A DNA stretch of 64,000 nucleotides from Saccharospirillum sp. (GTDB taxonomy: Bacteria > Pseudomonadota > Gammaproteobacteria > Pseudomonadales > Natronospirillaceae). Shown one piece after another: positions 56,412 to 64,000 of the stretch; the first letter of the stretch is position 1; each line of letters starts with the position of its first letter. A model generated the notes under the pieces. The model did not search any database. It was not told where the DNA came from and saw only the letters and a program-made list of their open reading frames with translations. The position numbers and the translations under genes were made by a program. The stretch covers positions 2,294,001 to 2,358,000 of the forward strand of contig JAGYIL010000001.1 in the NCBI GenBank assembly GCA_018402545.1, written 5' to 3'.

Positions 56412-56575
56412 CCGGGTTGCTCTGTCTGGGGAGGTCCGCAGCAGGGACTAAAACGCCAGGAGCGTTTTAGCATGAGCGGAGCGAACCCGAAGGGTGAATC
56501 CCACGGATGGGATTCATATCCTGCGGTCCAGGCCCCATGGACGGGTTCACGCCGGCCCCAGACAGAGCAACCCGG
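56412..56575 (-). repeat. modular long palindrome, copy 3 (long form, minus orientation)
   Basis: Outer arms CCGGGTTGCTCTGTCTGGGG (56412-56431) and 56556-56575 are perfect 20-bp complements. On the minus strand it shows the shared CCGGCGTGAACCCGTCCATG segment, then GGGGCCTGGA and CCGCAG. In place of the simple core is an insert of about 75 bases with two perfect 9-bp hairpins: TGAATCCCA/TGGGATTCA (56495-56516) and CTAAAACGC/GCGTTTTAG (56448-56470). It lies 39 bases past the acyl-CoA ligase stop, in that gene's orientation. Confidence 0.9.
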
Positions 56576-56613
56576 TGGCTGGCACGGCAAACAACCCCAG
56601 GGCCAACTCGTGT

Positions 56614-58245
56614 TCAGGCTTTGTCTCGCTCCACCAGATAATCCCGGTAGTCGTCGCGAATGTCTACCTTGCGCAGTTTTCCAGTGCCGGTATGCGGCAA
56701 GCTGTCGACCTGGATGATAGCATCTGGCAGCCACCATTTGGCGACGCGTTCTGCCAATACCTTGCGCAGGCGAGCTTCATCGAGGGTTTTACCGGCACGA
56801 ATCGTCACCAGCATTAGCGGGCGTTCATCCCATTTTGGGTGGGTGGCGCCGATCACGCAGGCTTCGTTAATGGCGTCGTCGTGCAGGGCAGCATTTTCCA
56901 GCTCAACCGAACTGATCCACTCGCCTCCGGATTTGATCACATCCTTGCTGCGATCCACCACGCGCAGATAGCCCTGGGGGTTAATAACGGCTACGTCACC
57001 GGTATCGAACCAGCCATCGATAAACTTGTCTTTGCCCTCGCCCTTGAAATACTGGGCTAGCACCCAGGGGCCCCGGCAGCGCAGGTTGCCCCGGGTTCTG
57101 CCGTCATGCGGCAAGGGGCGACCTGCTTCATCAAAGATCTCGATTTCCACACCCAGCATCGGGCGCCCGGCCGAGCTTTGCAGTTCGTAGCGCTGTTCAT
57201 CTGGCATGGCGTCCATCTGCGGTGTGCGATTCGCGGCTGTCGCCAGTGGGCTGGTCTCGGTCATGCCCCAGATGCCCATCCAGTAGACGTCGTAGAGCTT
57301 GTCGTAAATCTCGACCAGACTCAGTGGCGATGCCGCCCCGCCGACGCCGATTACCTTCAGTGAATCGATCGTCTTGCCGCTCTGCTGAAGATAATTGTGC
57401 AGGTTCAGCCAAACGGTCGGTACCGCAAAGGCCTGATTGACCGACTCCTCCTCAATCAGAGACTGCAAGCTCTCACCATCGAGGTTGCCGCCCGGCAACA
57501 CCAGTTTGGCGCCATACAGCGGTGCTGAAAACGGTACGCCCCAGGCACAGACGTGGTACATGGGTACTACCGGCATGGCGACCGACCGTTCTGTGAAATC
57601 GAGATACTGGCTGGAGCCGCTCATCATCGCATGCAACACGGTCGAGCCCTGCTCGTACATAACCCCCTTGGGGTTGCCGGTCGTGCCGCTGGTGTAGCAA
57701 AGTCCACAAGGGGCATCGGACGGCAGGCGCGGCCAGTGAAATTCCGTCGGCATCTGGGCCAGCAAGTGCTCGTAGTTATCCAGGGTCAGTACACTGGATT
57801 CGGGCATTTTGTCTTCATCACACAGCACTACGAACCGTTCAACACTGCGAATCTGGTCGGCAACCTCTTCCAGCAGAGGCAGAAACTCCGGATCCAAAAA
57901 AACCCAACGGTCTTCGGCGTGGTTGATAATGTATTGCAACTGCTCACTGAACAGCCGCGCATTGAGGGTGTGTACAACCGCCCCCATGCCAGAAATACCG
58001 AAATACAGCTCCAGGTGGCGATAGTGATTTACTGCCAATGTGGCCACCCGGTCGCCACTTTGAATACCGGAGCGCGCCAGCAGGTGGGCAACCTGGGCCG
58101 ACCGATGCAGCGCATCCCGATAGAGGTAGCGATGCCGGCTGCCATCTGTCATCGCAGAAACTATGCTTTGCTCGGGATAACGTTGCGCTGCATTGCGTAG
58201 AATATCGCTGGTATTCAGCGGGTGAATCATCATGTTGCCAGCCAT
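56614..58245 (-). CDS. AMP-forming acyl-CoA ligase, AlkK/DmdB-like
   Basis: Adenylate-forming ligase of 543 aa. Motifs include the P-loop YTSGTTGNPKGVMYEQGSTV, MGIWGMTETSPLA, GWFDTGDVAVINPQGYLRVV and the catalytic Lys in HTGTGKLRKVDIRD. The sequence HTLNARLFSEQLQYIINHAE and VPMYHVCAWGVPFSAPLYGA matches the medium-chain ligase AlkK and the DMSP-pathway ligase DmdB; the substrate cannot be told. It is not a short-chain Acs. AGGAG lies 8 bases before the ATG. Neighbouring CrbS/CrbR could regulate it, which is inference. Confidence 0.9.
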   Translation of the reverse strand: MAGNMMIHPLNTSDILRNAAQRYPEQSIVSAMTDGSRHRYLYRDALHRSAQVAHLLARSGIQSGDRVATLAVNHYRHLELYFGISGMGAVVHTLNARLFSEQLQYIINHAEDRWVFLDPEFLPLLEEVADQIRSVERFVVLCDEDKMPESSVLTLDNYEHLLAQMPTEFHWPRLPSDAPCGLCYTSGTTGNPKGVMYEQGSTVLHAMMSGSSQYLDFTERSVAMPVVPMYHVCAWGVPFSAPLYGAKLVLPGGNLDGESLQSLIEEESVNQAFAVPTVWLNLHNYLQQSGKTIDSLKVIGVGGAASPLSLVEIYDKLYDVYWMGIWGMTETSPLATAANRTPQMDAMPDEQRYELQSSAGRPMLGVEIEIFDEAGRPLPHDGRTRGNLRCRGPWVLAQYFKGEGKDKFIDGWFDTGDVAVINPQGYLRVVDRSKDVIKSGGEWISSVELENAALHDDAINEACVIGATHPKWDERPLMLVTIRAGKTLDEARLRKVLAERVAKWWLPDAIIQVDSLPHTGTGKLRKVDIRDDYRDYLVERDKA

Positions 58246-58378
58246 CCCAGGTCTCCTGTTGACAGCAATGTCCGGTGTCGGGTCTGCCCGAAAAAGTGCA
58301 GGCCTTTAACAATTAGGGTAGATGCTACCAGTGTAGAGACCGGGCCCGGCCAGACCCATCGGCGAATAGTAGGAGGCG

Positions 58379-58397
58379 CCCTCACCCAGAGTGAGGG
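58379..58397. terminator. hairpin in the ligase-binding protein spacer
   Basis: CCCTCAC (58379-58385) pairs with GTGAGGG (58391-58397), framed by GGCGAA (58361) and TTCGCC (58398). It lies downstream of the binding-protein gene (minus strand). No strong U-tract. Confidence 0.45.
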
Positions 58398-58482
58398 TTC
58401 GCCTGGAACAGCGGCGGATGATGAGTTGCTCTGGTTGACGCAACGCCGCCCAGAGATTAACAAGTCACCAGCAGGCAGGCGC

Positions 58483-59667
58483 TCAGCGGCCTAGCGGGAC
58501 GTCCATATCATCCAGGGTGAGCTCGCGCATCAGTTCAGGGATAGCCCATTCAACGTCCTCTTCAGCACTGAGGCGGAAGTGATACATCGATTGCAGGGCC
58601 TGGTGGTCCTCTGCTCGGAACAACATTTCACCCTTGGGCGTATCAAAGCGCATGCCTTCCATGGTGCTGATCAGTTCCTCTGTGTCGGTTGAGCCCGCAC
58701 GGCGAATCGCTTCAACGGCGGCGATACCCGCTGCCATACCACCGGCGGCAAAAAAATCTGGTGGCGTGCCAAAGCGCTCCAGGTGGTGTTCGACCAGCCA
58801 TTGGTTGATGTCGTTGCCCGGAGTCTCGTAGTAGTAATAGATAGCCCCTTCGAGACCGACAAATGGCTTGTAGCGAACCAGGCCCGACAAATTAGTGCCA
58901 CTGGCTGCAAACCGAATGTCGTGACGTTCGGGGTTCATCGCCTGCAGTTCAGCCATGGGGTTGCCACCACCGGCCCAATAGAAAAACACGACCCGGTCGC
59001 CTTCTGCATCTTGCAACTCGTCAAAAATGCGCTGACCCGCTGCGGTGAAATCGGTGGTATCGGCCGGCACGTACTCTTCGTGCACCACTTCGGCACCGGT
59101 ACCGGCCAGTGCATCGCGAAAGGCAGTGATACCATCACGACCATAGGCGTAGTCTTGGGCCAGCGTCGCAATCTTCACCCCCGGGCGGCCAATGGCGACC
59201 GCGTTGGCAACGGCATCCTGCATCGCATTGCGACCCGTTCTGAAAATATAGCGGTTGCCGTCGTCTCCGGTTACGGCGTCGGCCATGGCTGGTTCAACGA
59301 TCAATATTTTCTCAAATGCTTCAGCCACGGGCAGCATGGCCAGTGCTACGCTGGAAGACATCGGCCCAACCGCCAGGTCTGCATTGTCGTCAGCGTAGGC
59401 TTCTTCGAGCAGCGCACGGCCTTTGGCCGGGTCCAGCCCGGTGTCTTTCTCGATGACTTCAATGGCCCGGCCATCGACTTCAAAGGTACCGTTTGTGGCG
59501 TATTCGAGCCCCAGCATGAGGCCATTGTGGCTCTGCCTGGCATAGGCTTCAAAGGGCCCGGTTTTGCCGTAAACATGGGCAATTTTAATCGGTTCTGCCT
59601 GTAACGTGGCGCTGAGCAACAGAGGTAAGGCGATCATAGCCCAGTGGGCTATGCGAAGGGGTTGCAT
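58483..59667 (-). CDS. LIV-type ABC transporter periplasmic substrate-binding protein
   Basis: Protein of 394 aa with a cleavable signal peptide (IALPLLLSATLQAEP, cleavage after LQA). The type I periplasmic-binding fold of branched-chain amino-acid/amide receptors is seen in IKIAHVYGKTGPFEAYARQS, AVGPMSSSVALAMLPVAEAF and IATLAQDYAYGRDGITAF. No permease or ATPase gene is adjacent, so it is an orphan that may serve a distant transporter or a chemoreceptor. AGGAG lies 6 bases before the ATG. Confidence 0.92.
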   Translation of the reverse strand: MQPLRIAHWAMIALPLLLSATLQAEPIKIAHVYGKTGPFEAYARQSHNGLMLGLEYATNGTFEVDGRAIEVIEKDTGLDPAKGRALLEEAYADDNADLAVGPMSSSVALAMLPVAEAFEKILIVEPAMADAVTGDDGNRYIFRTGRNAMQDAVANAVAIGRPGVKIATLAQDYAYGRDGITAFRDALAGTGAEVVHEEYVPADTTDFTAAGQRIFDELQDAEGDRVVFFYWAGGGNPMAELQAMNPERHDIRFAASGTNLSGLVRYKPFVGLEGAIYYYYETPGNDINQWLVEHHLERFGTPPDFFAAGGMAAGIAAVEAIRRAGSTDTEELISTMEGMRFDTPKGEMLFRAEDHQALQSMYHFRLSAEEDVEWAIPELMRELTLDDMDVPLGR

Positions 59668-59689
59668 GAATCTCTCCTGTTTCTTTGCT

Positions 59690-59715
59690 TCAAGAATCTA
59701 CTAAACTGCCGATAT
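59690..59715 (+). promoter_or_regulatory. candidate FliA promoter of the chemoreceptor gene
   Basis: TCAAG (59690-59694), 13 bases, GCCGATAT (59708-59715). The -10 is near-perfect and the spacer one base shorter than in flgM. The gene starts 256 bases downstream, a long leader, so the link is tentative. The rest of the 304-base gap (59668-59971) shows no gene. Confidence 0.5.
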
Positions 59716-59971
59716 AGACAGACGTCTGCAACGACTTAATGGCCGGTAGACCCGAACAATAACGACAATGATTGGCTAACGGGATGCCGAAGCAACGGTT
59801 AGCTTTCAACCTGCCAGGGTAACGTCTGCCATGAACGCGCCGGTGCCGGCATCATTTACTGATTACCACCAGTAAGCCCTAATGGCCCGACCAGCGGTTG
59901 CCCAGGTAACAGGCCGCAGTGCAGCAACATTGTTTTAATCACAATACTATCTCGCCGGTGGAGCTTGATCT

Positions 59972-61993
59972 ATGAAAATCACGGTTGTAATGAAAACAGC
60001 TCTGGGCTTTGGCCTGATGCTCCTGCTCATCATTGGCATATCCCTGACTGCACTGACCAACCAGGCGTCCATCGCCAGTCTGTTTCGCATCACTACCGAT
60101 GAGGTCGTTCCTCAGGTAGAAAACGCCTTCGAACTGGTCATCAGTATCCAGAATGCCAACAAGGCAGTCTCGCAGCATGCGGCGGTTGAATCAGAAGACG
60201 CCCTGGCGCGCTACGAAGCGGATTTTGAAACGGCACTGGTTGAAGTAGACCGTCTGAACCAGCAACTGAGTGATCGGTTAATCAATGCACCCGAGCTGCA
60301 GGAACAACTGTCAGCCGCCTACTCCAATGTGAACGAAGCCATGGCACTGGCAGCAGAGCACCTGAGCACCCGGCGCACCGTTCTCGACAGCCGGGCCTCC
60401 TTTCTGTCGGAATTTCAGACTCAGAATTCGCGCTGGCTGACCTATACCAACGATATGAAAATTGTCGACCGGGTGCTGGAAAACCTGGCCATGGAGACCG
60501 ACTCGGTCTCACGCCAGGTTGGCGCAGATGCAACTTATGTTCTGGATAGAATTGCACTTATCCGGTCAGGTGTCGGCGGTATCACCGGGCTTTCCAGCGC
60601 CGAACAGGTCGATAATGTACAAGCGGGTCTTCAACGGGAAATCGAACGTGCCGACACTCGCATGGAACGGCTGGAAAGCAATAACGAGATTCTGTTTCGC
60701 TACCTGTCGACCTATATGGATCTGCTCAGAACGGCGGTAAGCGGAGAAACCGGTACCCTGCCCCGGTATCGTGCCTCTCTGGCTGCCAGCGAACTCAGTA
60801 CCCTGCAGTTGGGTCAACTGGCCGACAGCATCAACCGCAGTGTTGATGCATTAACCGAACTGTCGGTCGACTTGTCCAACCGGCGTGTGGCGCTGGCCAG
60901 CGAGGTGACCTCTGCCAATCATCAAGCGGCGCTGACGGTTTGGGGGGTATTGGGCGCTTCGATTCTGGTGGCCTTGCTGGTAATGGCGTCGCTGATTCGC
61001 AGTATTCGGACGCCGCTTAAGCGCATTACCGAGGTGCTGCACGCGGTCGCCACCGGTGACCTGACTCAGAAGATGAAGATCACCTCCCAGGATGAATTCG
61101 GGCAAATTTCTGCTGGCATCAACGAGTTGGTGGAACAAACACAGGCCGTTATTCGTGACATTACCAGAGCCTCCGGCGAGGTCGATTCCGTTACGCAACA
61201 GGTAACGGAAACCACACGTTCCAGCTCGACCAAGTTGCTGCGCCAGAAGGATCAGTCAGCTTCCATCGCCACCGCTGTGACAGAGATGACCGCAGCAGCC
61301 AGCCATATTTCCGACAATGCCAATGACACTCTGGTTCAGGTGGAGGCAGTGAACGAATCGGCATCGGAAGGTCAGGCAAACATGAATGCCAGCCGCGAAG
61401 TGATCAGCAGTTTGCTGGAGGAAATACACTCAACCAGCGACGTAGTATCTGAACTGCAGCAGGAGTCGAGCAACATTGGCAAGATTCTGGAGGTGATTCA
61501 AAACATTGCGGAGCAAACCAATCTACTGGCGTTGAATGCGGCGATCGAGGCGGCCCGGGCGGGTGAACAGGGTCGCGGCTTTGCGGTTGTGGCCGATGAA
61601 GTGCGCAGCCTGGCCAGCAAGACCCAGCAGTCTACTGAAGAAATCTACCAGATGATCGACCGGCTACAACAACGCGCCAATCAGGCGGTAGCCCGCATGG
61701 GCACCAATCGCGACAAGGCTGAATCGCTGGTTACCCAGGCCGACAATACCGACAAGTCCATTCAAACTATTCTGGACAGTTTGGGCAGCATCACCGACAT
61801 GAGCCGGATGATCGCGGAAGGCACATCCGAGCAACAAAAGGCGGCAGAGTCCGTTTCGGAAACCATTCAGGAAATTGCGGAATTATCCGACGCGATCTAT
61901 TCCAACGCGCGCCGCAACGTATCCAACTTCGAACAACTGAACACGTTAGTCCAGCAACAGAAAACGTCAGTAAGCCGCTTCAAATACGACTGA
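59972..61993 (+). CDS. methyl-accepting chemotaxis protein
   Basis: Chemoreceptor of 673 aa. TM1 (about 8-28), a helical periplasmic domain of about 290 aa, TM2 ([20 protein letters not shown], about 322-342), HAMP ([20 protein letters not shown]), then a long signalling coiled coil. The conserved tip is [40 protein letters not shown]. No C-terminal CheR/CheB tether pentapeptide is visible; it ends SVSRFKYD. The long all-helical ligand domain suggests a four-helix type. It is near the orphan LIV-type binding protein but divergent from it. Confidence 0.95.
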   Translation: MKITVVMKTALGFGLMLLLIIGISLTALTNQASIASLFRITTDEVVPQVENAFELVISIQNANKAVSQHAAVESEDALARYEADFETALVEVDRLNQQLSDRLINAPELQEQLSAAYSNVNEAMALAAEHLSTRRTVLDSRASFLSEFQTQNSRWLTYTNDMKIVDRVLENLAMETDSVSRQVGADATYVLDRIALIRSGVGGITGLSSAEQVDNVQAGLQREIERADTRMERLESNNEILFRYLSTYMDLLRTAVSGETGTLPRYRASLAASELSTLQLGQLADSINRSVDALTELSVDLSNRRVALASEVTSANHQAALTVWGVLGASILVALLVMASLIRSIRTPLKRITEVLHAVATGDLTQKMKITSQDEFGQISAGINELVEQTQAVIRDITRASGEVDSVTQQVTETTRSSSTKLLRQKDQSASIATAVTEMTAAASHISDNANDTLVQVEAVNESASEGQANMNASREVISSLLEEIHSTSDVVSELQQESSNIGKILEVIQNIAEQTNLLALNAAIEAARAGEQGRGFAVVADEVRSLASKTQQSTEEIYQMIDRLQQRANQAVARMGTNRDKAESLVTQADNTDKSIQTILDSLGSITDMSRMIAEGTSEQQKAAESVSETIQEIAELSDAIYSNARRNVSNFEQLNTLVQQQKTSVSRFKYD

Positions 61994-62020
61994 ATCAGTG
62001 CCGAGAGCCCGTGCCAGCAG

Positions 62021-62113
62021 CCGGGTATACCTCTCCGGGGTCGGCGTGAACCCATCCATGGGGCCTAGACCGCAACATCCATGTTGCGGACTTCCCCGGA
62101 GAGGTATACCCGG
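62021..62113 (+). repeat. modular long palindrome, copy 2 (intermediate form)
   Basis: Arms CCGGGTATACCTCTCCGGGG (62021-62040) and 62094-62113 are perfect 20-bp complements. Inside are a 23-base segment (TCGGCGTGAACCCATCCATG then GGG), CCTAGA, the stem CCGCAAC-ATCCAT-GTTGCGG (62070-62089) and ACTT. It starts 28 bases past the chemoreceptor stop and lies between convergent chemoreceptor and fpr genes. Confidence 0.9.
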
Positions 62114-62162
62114 CAGCCAGCACTCAGCATGTGGTCGCTCCTGGCATACTGACGGCAATAAA

Positions 62163-62939
62163 TTACTTCTCTACAAAAGCCCGCTCAATTACATACTCGC
62201 CAATGTGTCCGGCACGGGTTTCGTTGAAGCCCATCTCGTCCAGAATGGCGGTGGTGTCTTTAAGCATGGCCGGGCTGCCGCAGAGCATGAAGCGGTCATC
62301 TTCCTTGTTCGGTGCTGGCAGGCCCAGGTCTGAAAACAACTTGCCGCTTTTCATCAGGTCTGTAAGACGACCCTGGTTGCGGAAGGGTTCGCGGGTGACC
62401 GTTGGGTAATAGAGCAGTTTTTCCTGAATGACCTCACCGAAGTATTCGTGCTCGTGCAGTTCCTGTTCGATCATGTCGCGATAGGCCAGCTCCGACACGT
62501 GGCGCACACCATGGGTCAGAATGACCCGGTCGAACTGCTCATAGATTTCCGGGTCTTTGATGATGCTTAAGAACGGCGCCAGGCCAGTTCCGGTCGACAG
62601 CAACCAGAGGTTTTTCCCGGGAAGCAGATGGTCGGTTACCAGGGTACCGGTCGGCTTACGGCCTACATAGATCTGGTCGCCGGGTTTAATGTTCTGTAAC
62701 TGGGAGGTCAGCGGGCCGTCGGGAACCTTAATGCTGAAAAACTCGAGTTCTTCTTCGTAGTTGGCGCTGGCAATGGAATAGGCGCGCAGCAGCGGACGGC
62801 CGGTGTCCTGTTCCAGGCCGATCATGGTGAAGTAACCGTTCTTGAAGCGAAAACCCGGATCACGGCTGGTCTTGAAGCTGAACAAGGTGTCGTTCCAGTG
62901 CTGTACGCTGGTGACCGTCTCTATATTCAAATTAGACAT
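62163..62939 (-). CDS. fpr: ferredoxin/flavodoxin--NADP+ reductase
   Basis: FAD enzyme of 258 aa that moves electrons between NADPH and ferredoxin or flavodoxin. FAD motif RAYSIASANYEEELEFFSIK; NADP region LLSTGTGLAPFLSIIKDP and MLCGSPAML; C-terminal HIGEYVIERAFVEK. Bacterial subclass I length. AAGAGG lies 5 bases before the ATG. Divergent from a LysR regulator, the fpr-finR arrangement of Pseudomonas, where expression responds to oxidative stress. Confidence 0.96.
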   Translation of the reverse strand: MSNLNIETVTSVQHWNDTLFSFKTSRDPGFRFKNGYFTMIGLEQDTGRPLLRAYSIASANYEEELEFFSIKVPDGPLTSQLQNIKPGDQIYVGRKPTGTLVTDHLLPGKNLWLLSTGTGLAPFLSIIKDPEIYEQFDRVILTHGVRHVSELAYRDMIEQELHEHEYFGEVIQEKLLYYPTVTREPFRNQGRLTDLMKSGKLFSDLGLPAPNKEDDRFMLCGSPAMLKDTTAILDEMGFNETRAGHIGEYVIERAFVEK

Positions 62940-63044
62940 ATAAACCTCTTAAAAAAGAATAATAAGTTATATAACACTACTATACCGAGACCGCCCTTAT
63001 CGGCAAAATGCCTATTATCAATATACGTTATCGGTTTTGCCACT

Positions 63045-63935
63045 ATGAAATTTACGTTGCGTCAATTACAGGTCTTTCTGGCCACGGCTCACTACGAAAA
63101 CATCAGCCGGGCGGCCACCAGTTTGAACATGTCCCAGTCGGCAGCCTCGGGGTCTCTCAAAGAACTGGAGTCACTGTATTCGGTCCGGTTGTTTGAACGG
63201 GCGGGTAAACGCCTGAAGCTGAATGAGCTTGGCAGACAGCTCTGGCCAAGGGCAGAAGCCTTGCTTGCCCAGGCGCTGGAGATGGACCAGGCACTGGCCC
63301 ATCATCAGGATCTGGGCTTGCTCAAAGTCGGGGCGACGCTGACCATCGGCAACTACCTCGCTGTCGGGTTGATGGCTCAGTTCAAGGCTCGCCAGTCCTC
63401 GGCGCGGGTGCAGCTCAAGGTTGCCAATACCCAGACCATTGTCGACCAGGTGCTTAACTTTGAACTGGATCTGGGCATGATCGAGGGCGAAATCAACCAC
63501 CCCGATCTGGATATTCAGCGCTGGCGCAGCGATACCCTGGTTGCGTTTTGCGCTCCGGATCACCCGCTCGCAAATGTTCAAACCCTGAACGACCAGCACC
63601 TGCTGGATGCGAACTGGATTGTTCGTGAGTCCGGTTCAGGTACCCGGCAAACGTTTGAGCGTGGCATGCACGGCATCTGGTCTGATCTGACCATTGAGTT
63701 GGAGCTGGAACACACCGAAGCAATTAAACGCGCCGTTGAAGCTGGGCTGGGCATCAGTTGCCTGTCACACGTCTCGCTGAAAGAGGCATTCAGGCGCGGC
63801 ACCCTTGTGCCGCTTAGGCTTCCCCACCGGGATTTCAGCCGGGACTTTTATTTGGTGTTGCACCGCCAGAAGTACCGCAGCCCCGGTATTCAGGCCTGGC
63901 TTGAGTTGTGCCAGGCCGGTGTTGACCAGATTTGA
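63045..63935 (+). CDS. LysR-family transcriptional regulator, FinR-like
   Basis: Regulator of 296 aa. The N-terminal winged helix is LRQLQVFLATAHYENISRAA, TSLNMSQSAASGSLKELESL; the C-terminal effector domain has LKVGATLTIGNYLAVGLM and ESGSGTRQTFERGM. The ATG at 63045 gives the standard LysR N-terminus; the frame extends upstream with unrelated residues. The 105-base divergent region with fpr has the repeats TTATCGGCAAAA and TTATCGGTTTTG and the small palindrome GGC-AAAAT-GCC (63002-63012). FinR identity rests on context. Confidence 0.88.
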   Translation: MKFTLRQLQVFLATAHYENISRAATSLNMSQSAASGSLKELESLYSVRLFERAGKRLKLNELGRQLWPRAEALLAQALEMDQALAHHQDLGLLKVGATLTIGNYLAVGLMAQFKARQSSARVQLKVANTQTIVDQVLNFELDLGMIEGEINHPDLDIQRWRSDTLVAFCAPDHPLANVQTLNDQHLLDANWIVRESGSGTRQTFERGMHGIWSDLTIELELEHTEAIKRAVEAGLGISCLSHVSLKEAFRRGTLVPLRLPHRDFSRDFYLVLHRQKYRSPGIQAWLELCQAGVDQI

Positions 63936-63961
63936 CGTTTAATCCAATCAGGAATACTGGC

Positions 63962-64000
63962 TTATAGACGCTCCAGACACATGGCTGTGCCTTCGCCACC
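63962..64000 (-). CDS. thiolase (acetyl-CoA acetyltransferase) C-terminal end, partial
   Basis: The minus strand entering from the window end encodes GGEGTAMCLERL then TAA. This is the conserved C-terminus of thiolases, with the active-site Cys of the GG-x-G-x-A-x-C motif. Only 12 codons are present, so the specific thiolase cannot be told. It is convergent with the LysR gene. Confidence 0.8.
   Translation of the reverse strand, partial: GGEGTAMCLERL

Noticed and set aside
56614-58245. Acyl-CoA ligase as acetyl-CoA synthetase (acs)
   Set aside because: It is about 100 aa too short for Acs and its VPMYHVCAWG and NARLFSEQL segments fit AlkK/DmdB-type ligases.
52749-62113. Long palindromes as insertion-sequence ends
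   Set aside because: No transposase gene lies between or beside any copy, no target duplications were seen at the borders, and the elements are only 70-164 bases with differing arms.

Overview
The window reads as the chromosome of a polarly flagellated, probably marine gammaproteobacterium of the Oceanospirillales/Saccharospirillaceae type. This is inferred from gene content: a Pseudomonas-like FleQ/FleS/FleR cascade with RpoN and FliA promoters, very large axial flagellar proteins, AcnB, RNase II, a CrbS/CrbR-type two-component pair and a divergent fpr/LysR pair. No species assignment was computed. I saw no tRNA, rRNA, CRISPR array, insertion sequence or prophage.

Layout. (1) 1-6.2 kb, plus strand: a small hypothetical gene, mnmC-greB (overlapping), a duplicated-domain QueD-like gene, cysS, yidD and a Trm112-family gene, ending at a T-tailed terminator. 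(2) 6.2-11.6 kb, minus strand: fliS, a FliT-like gene, fleQ, fleS and fleR, the late-chaperone and master-regulator block. (3) 12-23.5 kb, mostly plus: a TPR-methyltransferase with an RpoN-like promoter, mscS, a small membrane gene, a class III adenylate cyclase coupled to a lipoprotein, a zinc-ribbon microprotein, rnb and acnB. This block separates fliD from fliS, which are neighbours in Pseudomonas. (4) 23.5-48.2 kb, minus: cheV, cheR, flgBCDE, flgFGHIJKL, a small helical protein, fliC, flaG and fliD. (5) 48.5-52.7 kb, plus: flgA, flgM, flgN, a membrane-anchored coiled-coil protein and a LuxR-type response regulator. (6) 52.8-64 kb: a transporter-fused hybrid kinase, an AlkK/DmdB-like acyl-CoA ligase, an orphan LIV-type periplasmic binding protein, a chemoreceptor, fpr, a LysR regulator and the last codons of a thiolase.

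The regulation can be read from the DNA. RpoN -24/-12 sites precede fleS, flgB, flgF and the TPR-methyltransferase. FliA-like sites precede fliC and flgM, and probably the chemoreceptor. A GTCA-N6-TGAC palindrome resembling a FleQ box lies in the fleQ leader. The hook (FlgE, 1214 aa), filament (FliC, 954 aa), cap (FliD, 1298 aa) and first junction protein (FlgK, 1019 aa) are all greatly enlarged, whereas rod and ring proteins have ordinary lengths.

The most unusual non-coding signal is a family of three modular long palindromes (52749-52818, 56412-56575, 62021-62113). Each has a conserved core inside 20-bp arms that differ between copies yet stay perfectly complementary, and each lies 3' of a gene on the same strand. 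A second family, short AGCT-rich tracts, sits immediately after the stop codons of four flagellar-region genes.
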